Positions 31,617 to 40,810 are shown, counted from the first letter of the stretch. The stretch: 64,000 bases of DNA from Fen-178 sp049516835 (GCA_049516835.1 JBEKSR010000013.1:27600-91599), one strand, 5' to 3'. The notes: a model not told the origin generated them from the letters alone. Translations and numbers: made by a program.

Positions 31617-32924
31617 ATGGAATCCGAGGCATTGGCGCGCGCGGTGATTGCGAAGCTTCGCGGGGCGGGCCACCAGGCGTACCTGGTGGGCGGGTGCGTG
31701 CGCGACCTGCTTGTGGGGGCCCAGCCCAAGGACTTCGACGTCGCGACCGACGCGCGCCCCGAGCGCATCATGGAGCTGTTCCCCAAATCGGGACAAGTGG
31801 GCGCGCACTTCGGCGTGGTGCTGGTGCGCGACGGGTTCGCGCAGGTGGAGGTGGCCACGTTTCGCAGCGACCACGATTACGCCGATGGCCGCCGCCCCGC
31901 CAGCGTGCATTTCGAGAGCGGCCCGCGCCAGGACGTACTGCGCCGCGATTTCACCATCAACGGGCTCATGATGGAGGCGGACACGGGGAAAGTGCTCGAC
32001 TACGTGGGCGGGCGCGCCGATCTGGAGCGGCGCGTGGTGCGCGCCATCGGCGATCCCGATGCCCGTTTCCGGGAAGATCACTTGCGGCTGCTGCGCGCGG
32101 TTCGCCTGGCCGCGCGCCTGGGGTTCGAGATCGACTCGACCACGTTCGAAGCCATCGGGCGCCATCATGCGCTGATCCTGAAGGTATCGGCCGAGAGGGT
32201 CCGCGAGGAGCTGACGCGCATTCTGATTGCAGGCGGCGCGCGCCGCGGCTTCGATCTGCTGGATGCGAGCGGCATGCTGGCCGATCTGCTGCCCGAGGTG
32301 GCGGCCATGAAGGGCGTCGAACAGCCGCCGGAATTCCATCCCGAAGGCGACGTGTGGACGCACACGCTGCTGCTGCTCGAACATCTCGACCACCCCTCCG
32401 CGACGCTGGCATGGGGCGCGCTGCTGCACGACGTGGGCAAGCCGGCGACCTTCCGCGTGGCGGAGCGCATCCGCTTCGACGGCCACGTGGAGGAAGGCGT
32501 CAGGCTGGCGCACGGCATCCTGAACCGGCTGCGCTTTTCGCGCGGCGACATGGAGCGGGTGGAGGCGCTGGTCGCCAATCACATGCGTTTCAAAGACGCG
32601 CACCGCATGAAGGAAAGCACGCTCAAGCGTTTTCTGCGGATGCCGGGTTTCGGCGAGCACCTGGAGCTGCACCGCCTGGATTGCCTGGTGAGCAACCAGG
32701 ATTTGGAGAACTACGAGCTGGTGAAGCGCAAGCTGGAAGAGCTGCCGGAAGAGCAGTTGAAACCGGCGCCGCTGGTTACGGGCGCGGACCTGATCGCCGA
32801 GGGATACGAGCCGGGGCCGCGGTTTGCCGGGATGCTGGCGGCGGTGGAGGATGCGCAGTTGGAAGGGCGCGTCGGCAGCAGGGAAGAAGCGCTGGCGATG
32901 GTGAGGGAGATGTTTCCGAGGTGA
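31617..32924 (+). CDS. cca: CCA-adding enzyme / tRNA nucleotidyltransferase with HD domain
   Basis: A 435-residue class II nucleotidyltransferase. It has LVGGCVRDLLVG and the catalytic KDFDVATDA (two Asp), RRDFTINGL and the RxxR-like EDHLRLLRAVRLAARLGF. An HD phosphohydrolase-like part follows (LLHDVGKPATF, VEALVANHMRF). It repairs or completes the 3' CCA of tRNAs; poly(A) polymerase is the alternative in this family. Single gene, divergent from the permease. Confidence 0.92.
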   Translation: MESEALARAVIAKLRGAGHQAYLVGGCVRDLLVGAQPKDFDVATDARPERIMELFPKSGQVGAHFGVVLVRDGFAQVEVATFRSDHDYADGRRPASVHFESGPRQDVLRRDFTINGLMMEADTGKVLDYVGGRADLERRVVRAIGDPDARFREDHLRLLRAVRLAARLGFEIDSTTFEAIGRHHALILKVSAERVREELTRILIAGGARRGFDLLDASGMLADLLPEVAAMKGVEQPPEFHPEGDVWTHTLLLLEHLDHPSATLAWGALLHDVGKPATFRVAERIRFDGHVEEGVRLAHGILNRLRFSRGDMERVEALVANHMRFKDAHRMKESTLKRFLRMPGFGEHLELHRLDCLVSNQDLENYELVKRKLEELPEEQLKPAPLVTGADLIAEGYEPGPRFAGMLAAVEDAQLEGRVGSREEALAMVREMFPR

Positions 32925-33288
32925 GAATTTCGGGTGTTTGGAGCCGGTCCAGGCAGCGCTGGCGCTGGCGACTCGCAACATGGCCAGACAAGCACTAAGG
33001 CGTTACAGGGGATGGATCGCCGACCGAGTCGCGCAATTCACGCCAGGGACTCATGTCCGAAGATAGAGAATAGAAAAGAATTGGTTTTCCACCGATATCG
33101 CCCACGCGACACCGAATGCCAAGTTTCCTCGGGAACGGTCCGGGGCGGAATCGGCAACTACTCTCCGTCCTCCACTCGATCCCGATCACCGCCGAGTATA
33201 ATCGGATTTGGCTTCGCACAGGAACGTTAACCCCGGCCGTGGCCCTGGCGAACAGAAGAGACGGCTGGACAGCCCAAAACCTACGAAG
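32925..33288. other. Intergenic stretch without a recognised gene
   Basis: About 360 bp of lower-GC sequence before the second restriction-methylase. It contains CTAAGGCGTTACAGG and GAACGTTAACCCC, which recall parts of integron sites but do not form a paired attC. No promoter stands out. Confidence 0.5.
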
Positions 33289-36267
33289 ATGACACCCGGC
33301 GACGGACCGCAAAACCTGCAAGACCTAATTCAGCGTTTCCGAAGGAACGCCGACGAATACCGGAGCAGCTCCTACAACGAGGCGCAACTTCGCCAAGAGT
33401 TCTTGAATCCGCTTTTCAGGCTCCTCGGATGGGATATGGATAACGCGGAGGGCGCCTCCGAGCGCTACAAGCAGGTAATCCACGAAGATTCGATCAAGAT
33501 CAACGGCGATACGAAAGCCCCCGACTACTGCTTCCGGATCGGCGGAATTCGCAAATTCTTCGTTGAGGCCAAGAAACCCGCCATTCGAATCAAAGATGAC
33601 GCCGCCGCAGCCTACCAACTCCGGAGGTATGCTTGGTCCTCGAAGCTTCCTCTGAGCATCCTCACCAATTTCGAAGAATTTGCCATCTACGATTGCCGAA
33701 TCAAACCGTCCTCCTCAGACAAAGCCTCAACCGCAAGAATAGAGTACTTCACCTTTACCGAGTACCCCCAGGAATGGGAGCACCTCCTCGCTCTCTTTTC
33801 ACTCAGCGGTATTGTCAAAGGATCATTTGACCGATTCGTGGAATCGAGCGAGGGAAAACGGGGAACGGCACAAGTCGATGATGCTTTTCTCGCTGAAATC
33901 GAATCGTGGCGTGACCGACTCGCCCGAAGTATCGCACTCAGAAACCTTGTTCTGTCACCTGAAGACCTCAACTTCGCTGTTCAGAAGATCATCGATCGTA
34001 TCATTTTCCTTCGCATTTCGGAGGACCGCGGCATTGAGCCGTATAGGCAATTATCAGCCCTTACCAATGGTCACAATGTATACTCACGCCTTTCTGACCT
34101 CTTCCGCCGCGCAGACTACAAGTATAACTCCGGCCTCTTTCATTTCGAGGACAAGAAGGACCGCCACGAACCGCCAGACACTTTCACGCTTGATCTATCA
34201 ATAGATGACAAGGTCTTAATAGACATTCTAGAAAGTCTCTATTTTCCCGAAAGCCCCTACGAGTTTTCAGTTTTCCCAGCTGACATTCTAGGGCACGTTT
34301 ACGAGCAGTTTCTTGGGAAGGTCATCCGTCTTACCGCGGGTCATCAGGCAAAGGTCGAAGAAAAGCCAGAGGTAAAGAAGGCGGGCGGCGTCTACTACAC
34401 ACCCACCTATGTTGTCGACTACATCGTCCGGAATACTATAGGCACACTCTTAAAGGGCAAGACACCGCGCCAGGCATCGAAGATGAAGATCGTCGATCCA
34501 ACGTGCGGCTCTGGTTCGTTCCTGTTGGGAGCGTACCAATACCTTCTCGATTGGTACCGGTCTTGGTATGAAGAGCACTCGCCAACGAGCCGCAAGAATG
34601 CAGTCTATCAGGGGCCCAAAGGCGACTGGCGACTTACCGTGAAGGAGCGCAAGAAGATCCTTCTCGACAGCATCTATGGCGTCGACATCGATGCCCAAGC
34701 TGTGGAGGTTACAAAGCTCTCCCTCCTCTTGACTGTGCTGGAGAACGAAACCGACGAGAGCCTCTCTAGTCAGCTGATGTTATTTCATAAAGAACGAGTT
34801 CTGCCAGATCTCGGTGAAAACATCAAATGCGGGAACACGCTCATCGCGAGTGACTTCTATGGCAATGTGAACGGGGCGTTATTTGAAGACGGACCTTCAA
34901 TCCAGATCAATCCGTTCGATTGGAACGAAGCGTTTCCTGGGGTCTTTAGGTCCAAGGGGTTCGATGTTGTTGTTGGTAATCCGCCATGGGGTGCGTTCTT
35001 TTCGGAAACAGAACTTGAATACCTTCGGCACAAGCACAAACGTGTGGTTGATCGTATGGTCGATTCATACATCTACTTTCTCGACCAGGCAGCCAGGATT
35101 GCTTCGCCAACCGGCTACGTAGGTTTCATTGTTCCTGGCACGCTGTTAAACCAGGTCGATGCCAGATCGATTCGAAAGCTTCTCCTTTCGCGTGGATTGC
35201 AGAGCATCGTGAACCTAGGCCAAGGGGTTTTCGGCCCAAAGGTCTTGAACACGTCGTGCATCGTTGTGGGACGCAAACGCCACGGTGATGAGCCGCTAGC
35301 GCTTCGTGATCTGTCCTCGGTTCCTTTAGCCGCGCGCAAAGACCTCCTCGGAAACGAAGAAAGCGTCGATTGGGCATATTGGAAGAGACTCGTAGAGGAT
35401 GATCCGCACTGCACCTTCTTTGTTGGCGGACTGGCTCAATCATCTTTGCTGGCTCGCTTGCGTCGGAAGCACGTGGCGCTGAAGGACATACTGATCGGTG
35501 AAATACAGCGAGGGGTGACTCCTGATGTGGTAGAGGCGCATGTCCTGGTCCGCAGGGACGCTGTCGAGAAGGGCCTCGAGAAGCCTATGTTGAGGCCGAG
35601 TATCAGCGGAGCGCAGATTAAGCGATACCATCCGTGGCGCGCTGACCGGGTGTTGGTTTATACGACCCGCGATACAGATCTAGCGTGTTTCCCAAACGTG
35701 CGATCTCATTTGAGCGCTTATCGCAATGAGATCACCTGCCCCGAGGTTAGGGATTCAAAGCACCCTTGGTATGCGCTCCACCGCCCACGGGACCCCGAGA
35801 TTTTCAGGTCTCCGAAGTTCATAGGTCTGACGACCGCAAGGACGATTGAGGTGATCTATGACGAAAGGAAGTCGGTATACGTGACCGACGCGATGTACCT
35901 CTTTGCTGTGACGCCCGAGTATGATCCATGGGCGCTAATGGCGGTATTGCATTCCAAGGTGTTTCTGTTTCTGTACAGGGTGGCAAACCAAGGCGAAGGA
36001 AGAGTCATCCCTCAGGTGAAGGCATCGAAGCTACAAGAATTGCCTGTGCCCGCTCCAAATCGGATGCCGGCAGAGATGAAGCAGCTTCGGCAGCTTAGCC
36101 AGCGCCTGATCGCTTTGAACGCTGCCCAAGGCAAGGAGGCGGCGCCGCTGGTGGCCGAACGCCTTGAGCGGCAGAAGATGTCGATCACTCGTAGGATTGA
36201 TGATATCGTCTATGAACTGTATGGAGTATCGAAGCGCGACGTCGCGATGATTGACCAAGCGGTGTAG
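33289..36267 (+). CDS. Second single-chain restriction-methylase (type IIG/Eco57I-like)
   Basis: A 992-residue paralogue of the cassette gene at 25629. The nuclease core has Asp79 in APDYCFRI, Glu93 and Lys95 in FFVEAKK. The methylase has VYYTPTYVVDYIVRN, motif I VDPTCGSGSF and motif IV NPPW (564-567). The segment GKVIRLTAGHQAKVEEKPE is identical in both proteins, while the C-terminal recognition region differs, so the target sequence should differ. Start is uncertain; ATG 33289 is chosen although the frame is open from 33208. No attC site was found next to it. Confidence 0.9.
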   Translation: MTPGDGPQNLQDLIQRFRRNADEYRSSSYNEAQLRQEFLNPLFRLLGWDMDNAEGASERYKQVIHEDSIKINGDTKAPDYCFRIGGIRKFFVEAKKPAIRIKDDAAAAYQLRRYAWSSKLPLSILTNFEEFAIYDCRIKPSSSDKASTARIEYFTFTEYPQEWEHLLALFSLSGIVKGSFDRFVESSEGKRGTAQVDDAFLAEIESWRDRLARSIALRNLVLSPEDLNFAVQKIIDRIIFLRISEDRGIEPYRQLSALTNGHNVYSRLSDLFRRADYKYNSGLFHFEDKKDRHEPPDTFTLDLSIDDKVLIDILESLYFPESPYEFSVFPADILGHVYEQFLGKVIRLTAGHQAKVEEKPEVKKAGGVYYTPTYVVDYIVRNTIGTLLKGKTPRQASKMKIVDPTCGSGSFLLGAYQYLLDWYRSWYEEHSPTSRKNAVYQGPKGDWRLTVKERKKILLDSIYGVDIDAQAVEVTKLSLLLTVLENETDESLSSQLMLFHKERVLPDLGENIKCGNTLIASDFYGNVNGALFEDGPSIQINPFDWNEAFPGVFRSKGFDVVVGNPPWGAFFSETELEYLRHKHKRVVDRMVDSYIYFLDQAARIASPTGYVGFIVPGTLLNQVDARSIRKLLLSRGLQSIVNLGQGVFGPKVLNTSCIVVGRKRHGDEPLALRDLSSVPLAARKDLLGNEESVDWAYWKRLVEDDPHCTFFVGGLAQSSLLARLRRKHVALKDILIGEIQRGVTPDVVEAHVLVRRDAVEKGLEKPMLRPSISGAQIKRYHPWRADRVLVYTTRDTDLACFPNVRSHLSAYRNEITCPEVRDSKHPWYALHRPRDPEIFRSPKFIGLTTARTIEVIYDERKSVYVTDAMYLFAVTPEYDPWALMAVLHSKVFLFLYRVANQGEGRVIPQVKASKLQELPVPAPNRMPAEMKQLRQLSQRLIALNAAQGKEAAPLVAERLERQKMSITRRIDDIVYELYGVSKRDVAMIDQAV

Positions 36268-36493
36268 GCGCGTGAGTCGTCGGGGTGGCACAGATTTAGG
36301 AGTTTCCTTGCGGCGGACGGCAGCGCGCCCAGAGTGGCACATCCCTCACTGCCCAAAGGACGCTGCGAGGGGCTTCGGACGGTCAGGATGGCCCAGGTAT
36401 CGATGGATTAATCGCTCGCCTCACTGAGCACAGAATTAACCGCGCGTGGTCGCCCACCATAGAGCGATCGACGACGCAAGCCGTGAGTGAGTA

Positions 36494-36814
36494 TCAACCG
36501 CGGCGGGGACGGATCTCAAAGTTCACGCCTTCCTGCGCCTGAAGATGAGCGAGGACGCCGAACAAGTTTTTGGCCGAAGGGTTGCCATTCGGCCCAAACA
36601 TCCGCATGAGGCTGTTGGCCGGGATGGATGTCGCCTCTTCCAACTGCCGAAAGCCGACTGTGGCGTTGATATAGTTGCGCAGGATCGCGCGGCCCGTCTT
36701 CTCGTCGCCGGAGAGCATGAGTTCGATTGCTTCACGAAGCAACGCCTTGCGGAATCGGGGTTCCCGTTGGGCGCGTTCGCGGATCGTTTCGCGAAAATCT
36801 TTGGTCAGTGGCAT
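36494..36814 (-). CDS. HigA-like antitoxin (addiction-module DNA-binding protein)
   Basis: A 106-residue protein: MPLTKDFRETIRERAQREP, then LREAIELMLSGDEKTGRAIL and NATVGFRQLEEATSIPANSL, a helix-turn-helix, ending GVLAHLQAQEGVNFEIRP. This matches the small antidotes paired with RelE/HigB-like proteins. Its ATG 36814 lies 10 bp inside the toxin gene, so toxin comes first, as in higBA. It should bind the palindrome upstream of the toxin. Confidence 0.85.
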   Translation of the reverse strand: MPLTKDFRETIRERAQREPRFRKALLREAIELMLSGDEKTGRAILRNYINATVGFRQLEEATSIPANSLMRMFGPNGNPSAKNLFGVLAHLQAQEGVNFEIRPRRG

Positions 36815-37146
36815 CGTGTTTCTTCCTGAGTCTTCCTGTTCCGGTAGTCTTCCCAATACGCCTTTGCCTGGCGGATGTCTTCCTGCTGGCGTTTCTTCAT
36901 GCCGCCGGCGAGCAGAATAACGAGCCGGTCCCCGTCCCGCCCGAAGTAAATGCGGTAGCCGGGGCCAAAATCAACCTTGTATTCGAGAACGCCGTTACCG
37001 ACCGTCTTGACGTTGGACAGGTTGCCCTCGGCAATTCGTTCAAGCGCCGTTGCTACTTTCGCCGCAGCTTGAACGTTAAGTGCACGCAGCCACATCGTAA
37101 AGGGGCTGCGTCCGGCGGTGTCGATGTATTCCCGAACGTCGAGCAC
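36805..37146 (-). CDS. RelE/HigB-like toxin
   Basis: A 113-residue protein of the phage-derived Gp49/HigB-like addiction killer group: REYIDTAGRSPFTMWLRAL, then VLEYKVDFGPGYRIYFGRDG and LVILLAGGMKKRQQEDI. These are ribosome-dependent mRNA endonucleases. It is followed at once by its antitoxin. Confidence 0.88.
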   Translation of the reverse strand: MLDVREYIDTAGRSPFTMWLRALNVQAAAKVATALERIAEGNLSNVKTVGNGVLEYKVDFGPGYRIYFGRDGDRLVILLAGGMKKRQQEDIRQAKAYWEDYRNRKTQEETRCH

Positions 37147-37156
37147 GATTCGATAA

Positions 37157-37170
37157 TAACATATACGTTA
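37157..37170 (-). promoter_or_regulatory. Palindromic operator before the RelE/HigA-like pair
   Basis: TAACATATACGTTA is a near-perfect 14-bp palindrome 11 bases upstream of the toxin start. On the minus strand TATTAT (37158-37153), overlapping its edge, could be the -10 box. No clear -35 box. Confidence 0.45.
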
Positions 37171-37299
37171 GTATTGACCGTCGATCCGGGTATAGGTAGC
37201 GATCGGTCGACAAGGATTTACCGATTCCCCTCCCGCCGAGCGTTCATGTTAACGCCCATGCCCTTGGGGGGCACCCCGGCGGCTTGGGACGCGAAACTC

Positions 37300-37380
37300 G
37301 GGGCCAGACACCCGCGTCCCAAGGCGCGCTCTTTGCGCCGCGTGGACGCTGGTGTCTGTCCCCTACGGGTGTCTGGCCCC
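37300..37380. repeat. CAGACACCCGCG inverted repeat family, copy 2
   Basis: The left arm (37300-37319) is identical to copy 1 at 9452. The right arm (37344-37363) has two changes, and an extra partial arm, ACGGGTGTCTGGCCCC, ends at 37380. It abuts the stop codon of the uracil-DNA glycosylase gene. Confidence 0.85.
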
Positions 37381-38063
37381 TACAGCAGCTTGCGCGCGCG
37401 GCGGAACACGGCGAGCAGCATCTTTTCCGTCAGCTTGCCGGTGGACGTGTTCTGCTGGCTGGGGTGATAGGAACCGATCAGCAGCGGTTGCCCGGGCGCG
37501 GTGGTGAACTGGCGGTTGTGGCCGAAGACGAAGGGCGCGCGACTGCGGATTGCGCCGCGCGCTTTGAGCACATCCAGGTAGGTATCGAACGCGATTTTGC
37601 CCAGGGCCACCACCACTTTCACGTTCGTCAGCAGGTCCAGCTCGCGTTCCAGGTAGGAGCGGCAATTGCGCAACTCGGCGGGCGCGGGCTTGTTGCCGGG
37701 AGGCGCGCAGCGGGCGGCGGCGGTGACATAAACATCGCGGAGCGCCAGGCCGTCGTGGCGCGAGACGCTGGCCGGCTGCGAGGCGAAGCCGGTCTGGTAG
37801 AGGGCGCGGTAGAGCCAGTCGCCGGAGCGATCGCCGGTGAACATGCGGCCGGTGCGGTTGGAGCCGTGCGCGCCGGGCGCGAGGCCCAGAATCAGGATGC
37901 GCGCCTGGGGGTCGCCGAACGAGGGCACCGGTTTTCCCCAGTACTCCCAGTCGCGAAAGGCGCGCCGCTTCACGGCCGCGAGGCGCGCGCAGTGCTCCAG
38001 CAATCGGGGGCAGCGGCGGCAGCTTGCAACTTCGTTTTGCAGGATTTGCAGAGTTTCGAGCAC
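37380..38063 (-). CDS. udgB: Uracil-DNA glycosylase, family 5 (UdgB type)
   Basis: A 227-residue enzyme that removes uracil and related deaminated bases from DNA. Motif A GLAPGAHGSNRTGRMFTGD and motif HPSQQN are the family-5 forms. Four Cys (two in CRRCPRL, one in AARCAPP and one in LRNCRSY) are placed to bind an iron-sulphur cluster. The start is GTG 38063. Divergent from the penicillin-binding protein gene. Confidence 0.93.
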   Translation of the reverse strand: MLETLQILQNEVASCRRCPRLLEHCARLAAVKRRAFRDWEYWGKPVPSFGDPQARILILGLAPGAHGSNRTGRMFTGDRSGDWLYRALYQTGFASQPASVSRHDGLALRDVYVTAAARCAPPGNKPAPAELRNCRSYLERELDLLTNVKVVVALGKIAFDTYLDVLKARGAIRSRAPFVFGHNRQFTTAPGQPLLIGSYHPSQQNTSTGKLTEKMLLAVFRRARKLL

Positions 38064-38161
38064 GGGTCTCTTTGATGGTAAAATGTTTTTCGGCTGCTCC
38101 GGCCGGATGTTTCGAGATCCGCTCTGGCGTGAATCGCTGCTGCGGCGAACCGCACGTCGTT

Positions 38162-39265
38162 ATGAAAAAACTATTCCTCGTCGCGTCAGTATTCTGTCTG
38201 CTTGCCAGCTCTGGGGCCGGCGGTACCATCCAGCATCCACGCAAGCGCGGCCAGACGGCCGCGGCGGCCCCGGCGCCAGTCATCATCCGGGACGGCCCCT
38301 GGACCGAGCCGACCTTTGCCGATTCCACGGTGGGGGACATGGTGGACGGTGAAGACCTGGTCATTCGACGCGCGGCGGTGGAAGCACTGGGGCCTTACAA
38401 CGGTTCCGTGGTGGCGGTCGATCCCAGCACCGGGCGCATTCTCACGATGGTGAATCAGAGGGTGGCGCTGGGCACGGGTTTCCAGCCGTGTTCCACCATC
38501 AAGGTCGCCGTGGCGCTGGCGGGGCTGAGCGAAAAAGCCATCCGGCCGGCCAACCGGTTTCGACTGGGCGGCCTGCGCATGGACCTGACCTACGCGTTAG
38601 CCCACTCGAACAACTACTATTTCGCCACGCTGGGAGTGAAGCTGGGTTTCGAAACGGTCAGCCACTACGCCCGGCTGTTCGGGTACGGAGAAAGGGCCGG
38701 GATGAACGTTCCGGGGGAACAACCGGGGTCCTTTCCTTCGGCGGCGCCGCGCAATGGCGGAGTCGGCATGCTGTGCAGCTTCGGCGAGGAGATCTCGCAG
38801 ACTCCGCTGCAACTGGCGGCGCTGATGAGCGCCATCGCCAACGGCGGCACGTTGTACTACCTGCAATATCCGCGCGACCAGGATGAGGCCAGAAACCTGG
38901 TTCCGCTGGTGAAGCGAAGGCTCGAAATCGGAAGCCTGATCCCCGTGATCAAGCCCGGAATGCGCGGGGCGGTGCAGTTTGGCACGGCGCACCGGGCCCG
39001 GGAGGATGGGCCCATTGCCGGCAAAACCGGCACATGCAGCGAGAACCACGCGCATCTGGGCTGGTTCGGTTCCTTCAACGACGCCGGCCGGCGCAAGCTG
39101 GTGGTGGTGGTCCTGTTGACTGGAGGGCGGCCGGCCATCGGTCCGCTGGCCGCGGGCATCGCCGGCGACATGTACCGCCGCCTGGGCGAGCAGAACTACT
39201 TTGCGGCGTCGCAGCCGATCACGGCGGCGGGGCTGGTTTCCAGGCAAGTCTGCTGCGGGAAGTAG
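38162..39265 (+). CDS. Penicillin-binding protein, transpeptidase domain only
   Basis: A 367-residue exported or membrane-anchored enzyme with the three active-site motifs of a peptidoglycan transpeptidase: STIK (in FQPCSTIKVAVAL), SNN (in ALAHSNNYYFATLG) and KTGT. The signal is MKKLFLVASVFCLLASSGAG. The usual N-terminal pedestal domain is missing, so this is a short form, possibly a beta-lactamase-like or class-B fragment protein. Upstream ATGs are in the divergent glycosylase region and were not used. Confidence 0.88.
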   Translation: MKKLFLVASVFCLLASSGAGGTIQHPRKRGQTAAAAPAPVIIRDGPWTEPTFADSTVGDMVDGEDLVIRRAAVEALGPYNGSVVAVDPSTGRILTMVNQRVALGTGFQPCSTIKVAVALAGLSEKAIRPANRFRLGGLRMDLTYALAHSNNYYFATLGVKLGFETVSHYARLFGYGERAGMNVPGEQPGSFPSAAPRNGGVGMLCSFGEEISQTPLQLAALMSAIANGGTLYYLQYPRDQDEARNLVPLVKRRLEIGSLIPVIKPGMRGAVQFGTAHRAREDGPIAGKTGTCSENHAHLGWFGSFNDAGRRKLVVVVLLTGGRPAIGPLAAGIAGDMYRRLGEQNYFAASQPITAAGLVSRQVCCGK

Positions 39266-39289
39266 GCAGGCGGCACCGCCTGCCCCACC
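39265..39289. repeat. GGCAGGCGG 25-bp repeat, copy 1
   Basis: GGCAGGCGGCACCGCCTGCC followed by CCACC. Self-complementary (GGCAGGCGG/CCGCCTGCC). Located right after the penicillin-binding protein stop codon. Three more copies are at 40282, 45112 and 49297. Confidence 0.9.
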
Positions 39290-39295
39290 TTGGGC

Positions 39296-39853
39296 TCAAG
39301 CCGGCCCCTCGAGGCAGGCGAAGACTTCCCGGTAGAACTCGGGGTGGGCTTTCCAGGTCTGCGCGGTAACCAGTTTGCCGTCGCGCACGGCGGGCTGGGA
39401 ACTGTAGATGCCTCCGCTGCGCTCGACTTCGATGCGCACGTGGTCGTGGCAGGTGACGGTGCGGCCCTTGGTCATGCCCGCCGCCGTCAGCACCTGGATG
39501 CCGTGGCCGATGGCGCAGATCAACTTATCCTGGGCCGCGAATTCGCGCACCAGCGAGAGCAGGCTGGCGTTGTTGCGCAGGTACTCCGGCGCCCGGCCGC
39601 CCAGGATGACGATGGCCGCGAATTCCTTGGCCGCCACGGCCGTAATGGCCACATCCGCCTCGACGCAATGGCCCACCCGCTCAATGTAGGTTTCCCAGCC
39701 CGGCTCGACGTCGTGGAACACCATGTGCAAGCGCCGTCGAGAAGGCGCCGCCAATACCGGCTCCCATTGCGCCTCCAGAAACCGGTGGTAAGCGTACAGC
39801 GCTTCGTAGCTGTCGCCGCCATCACCCGTGACAATGAGAACTTTTCTGCTCAT
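39296..39853 (-). CDS. DJ-1/PfpI-family protein lacking the nucleophile Cys
   Basis: A 185-residue class-I glutamine-amidotransferase-like protein: KVLIVTGDGGDSYEALYAYH, FAAIVILGGRAPEYLR, then the elbow LICAIGHGIQVLTAAG. In PfpI and DJ-1 the elbow reads AICHG with a catalytic Cys; here it is Gly, with the next His kept. It may be a non-enzymatic or altered member. Its ATG overlaps the haem A synthase stop by 4 bases. Confidence 0.85.
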   Translation of the reverse strand: MSRKVLIVTGDGGDSYEALYAYHRFLEAQWEPVLAAPSRRRLHMVFHDVEPGWETYIERVGHCVEADVAITAVAAKEFAAIVILGGRAPEYLRNNASLLSLVREFAAQDKLICAIGHGIQVLTAAGMTKGRTVTCHDHVRIEVERSGGIYSSQPAVRDGKLVTAQTWKAHPEFYREVFACLEGPA

Positions 39854-40782
39854 GGGGGAAAGGATAGCACCGCGGCGGAGAGCAGAACCAGCGTAATCCA
39901 TAGCAGGTCGGCCAGCAGGAGGTGAACGATCTGCATCCAGACCGGCGCCAGCAGCAGCAGATTCACCACACCGGCCACAATTTGAGCTCCCAGCAGAGCT
40001 AACAGGCTCCAGGCCCGGCGGCCCACATCCGGACGGCGCGAGGCGCTGGAGACGGCGTAGAACAGGAGCCACGCGCCCACGGCGGCGGCGATCAGGGGAT
40101 GGAAGACGCGCAGGCGCAGAAAGATGTTGGCCGCCGGGTCCAGATCCTGGGCCAGCCCGGCCGCCAGCGACGAGACAGGGAAGAGCGTGTCTCCCAGCGC
40201 GGCGATGGCCCCGCTCACCCCCAGCACCACCACCGACGCCAGGCTCACGGCGGCCATCCAGACGGCCCTGCGGCGCGGGAGGGCAGGCGGCACCGCCTGC
40301 CCCACCCTTTCCGAGCTCCACCACGCGGTGAGCGTCAGGCAGGCCAGCAGCATCAGGGTATTGACGAGGTGCGTGGAAAGCGAGTACGCCCGCGAAACGG
40401 AGGCGTTCTTGGCCACGTGTTGGAGCAGCACCAGCGCCGCGCCGAGGAGGGCTTCAGTGATGAGGAACAGGGCCGAGAGGGCGGCGCCGAGCCGCACGAG
40501 ATGTTGGCGCGGAAAGCGGCGAAACGCCCAGACGACGAGCAGCGCCACCAGCGCCAGGTCGATCCCGCTGGTGATCCGGTGCGTGAATTCGATGATGGTG
40601 GCGGCGCTGGGGGGGGCGCCCCCTGGGCCCTGCGTCACCGTTCCATTGCACAGCGGCCAATGGTTGCCGCAACCCGCCCCGGAGCCCGTGGCCCGCACGA
40701 ATGCGCCCCACAATACGACTCCCAGGTTGTAGGCCAGCACGGCCCAGGCGTAGCGCGCGAAGGTTCTTGGCAGGGACGGCAA
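39850..40782 (-). CDS. ctaA: Haem A synthase (CtaA/Cox15)
   Basis: A 310-residue, eight-helix membrane protein that oxidises haem O to haem A for cytochrome oxidase. It shows GAFVRATGSGAGCGNHWPLC and the haem-ligand His in IEFTHRITSG, STHLVNT, FHPLIAA and IVHLLLADLLW. A 25-bp repeat copy lies in frame between helices 4 and 5 and adds GQAVPPALP. The start is probably TTG 40782; ATG 40789 is in another frame. Confidence 0.92.
   Translation of the reverse strand: MPSLPRTFARYAWAVLAYNLGVVLWGAFVRATGSGAGCGNHWPLCNGTVTQGPGGAPPSAATIIEFTHRITSGIDLALVALLVVWAFRRFPRQHLVRLGAALSALFLITEALLGAALVLLQHVAKNASVSRAYSLSTHLVNTLMLLACLTLTAWWSSERVGQAVPPALPRRRAVWMAAVSLASVVVLGVSGAIAALGDTLFPVSSLAAGLAQDLDPAANIFLRLRVFHPLIAAAVGAWLLFYAVSSASRRPDVGRRAWSLLALLGAQIVAGVVNLLLLAPVWMQIVHLLLADLLWITLVLLSAAVLSFPP
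40282..40306. repeat. GGCAGGCGG 25-bp repeat, copy 2, inside ctaA
   Basis: Identical to copy 1 over GGCAGGCGGCACCGCCTGCC plus CCACC, but within the coding frame of haem A synthase, where it encodes part of a loop. Confidence 0.9.
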
Positions 40783-40810
40783 GTTTCATTGTAGCCCCGC
40801 GAAAAAGAAC

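Noticed and set aside
32978..33233. attC-like fragments before the second restriction-methylase
   Set aside because: GTTA-type boxes occur but no pairing left half or stem could be found.
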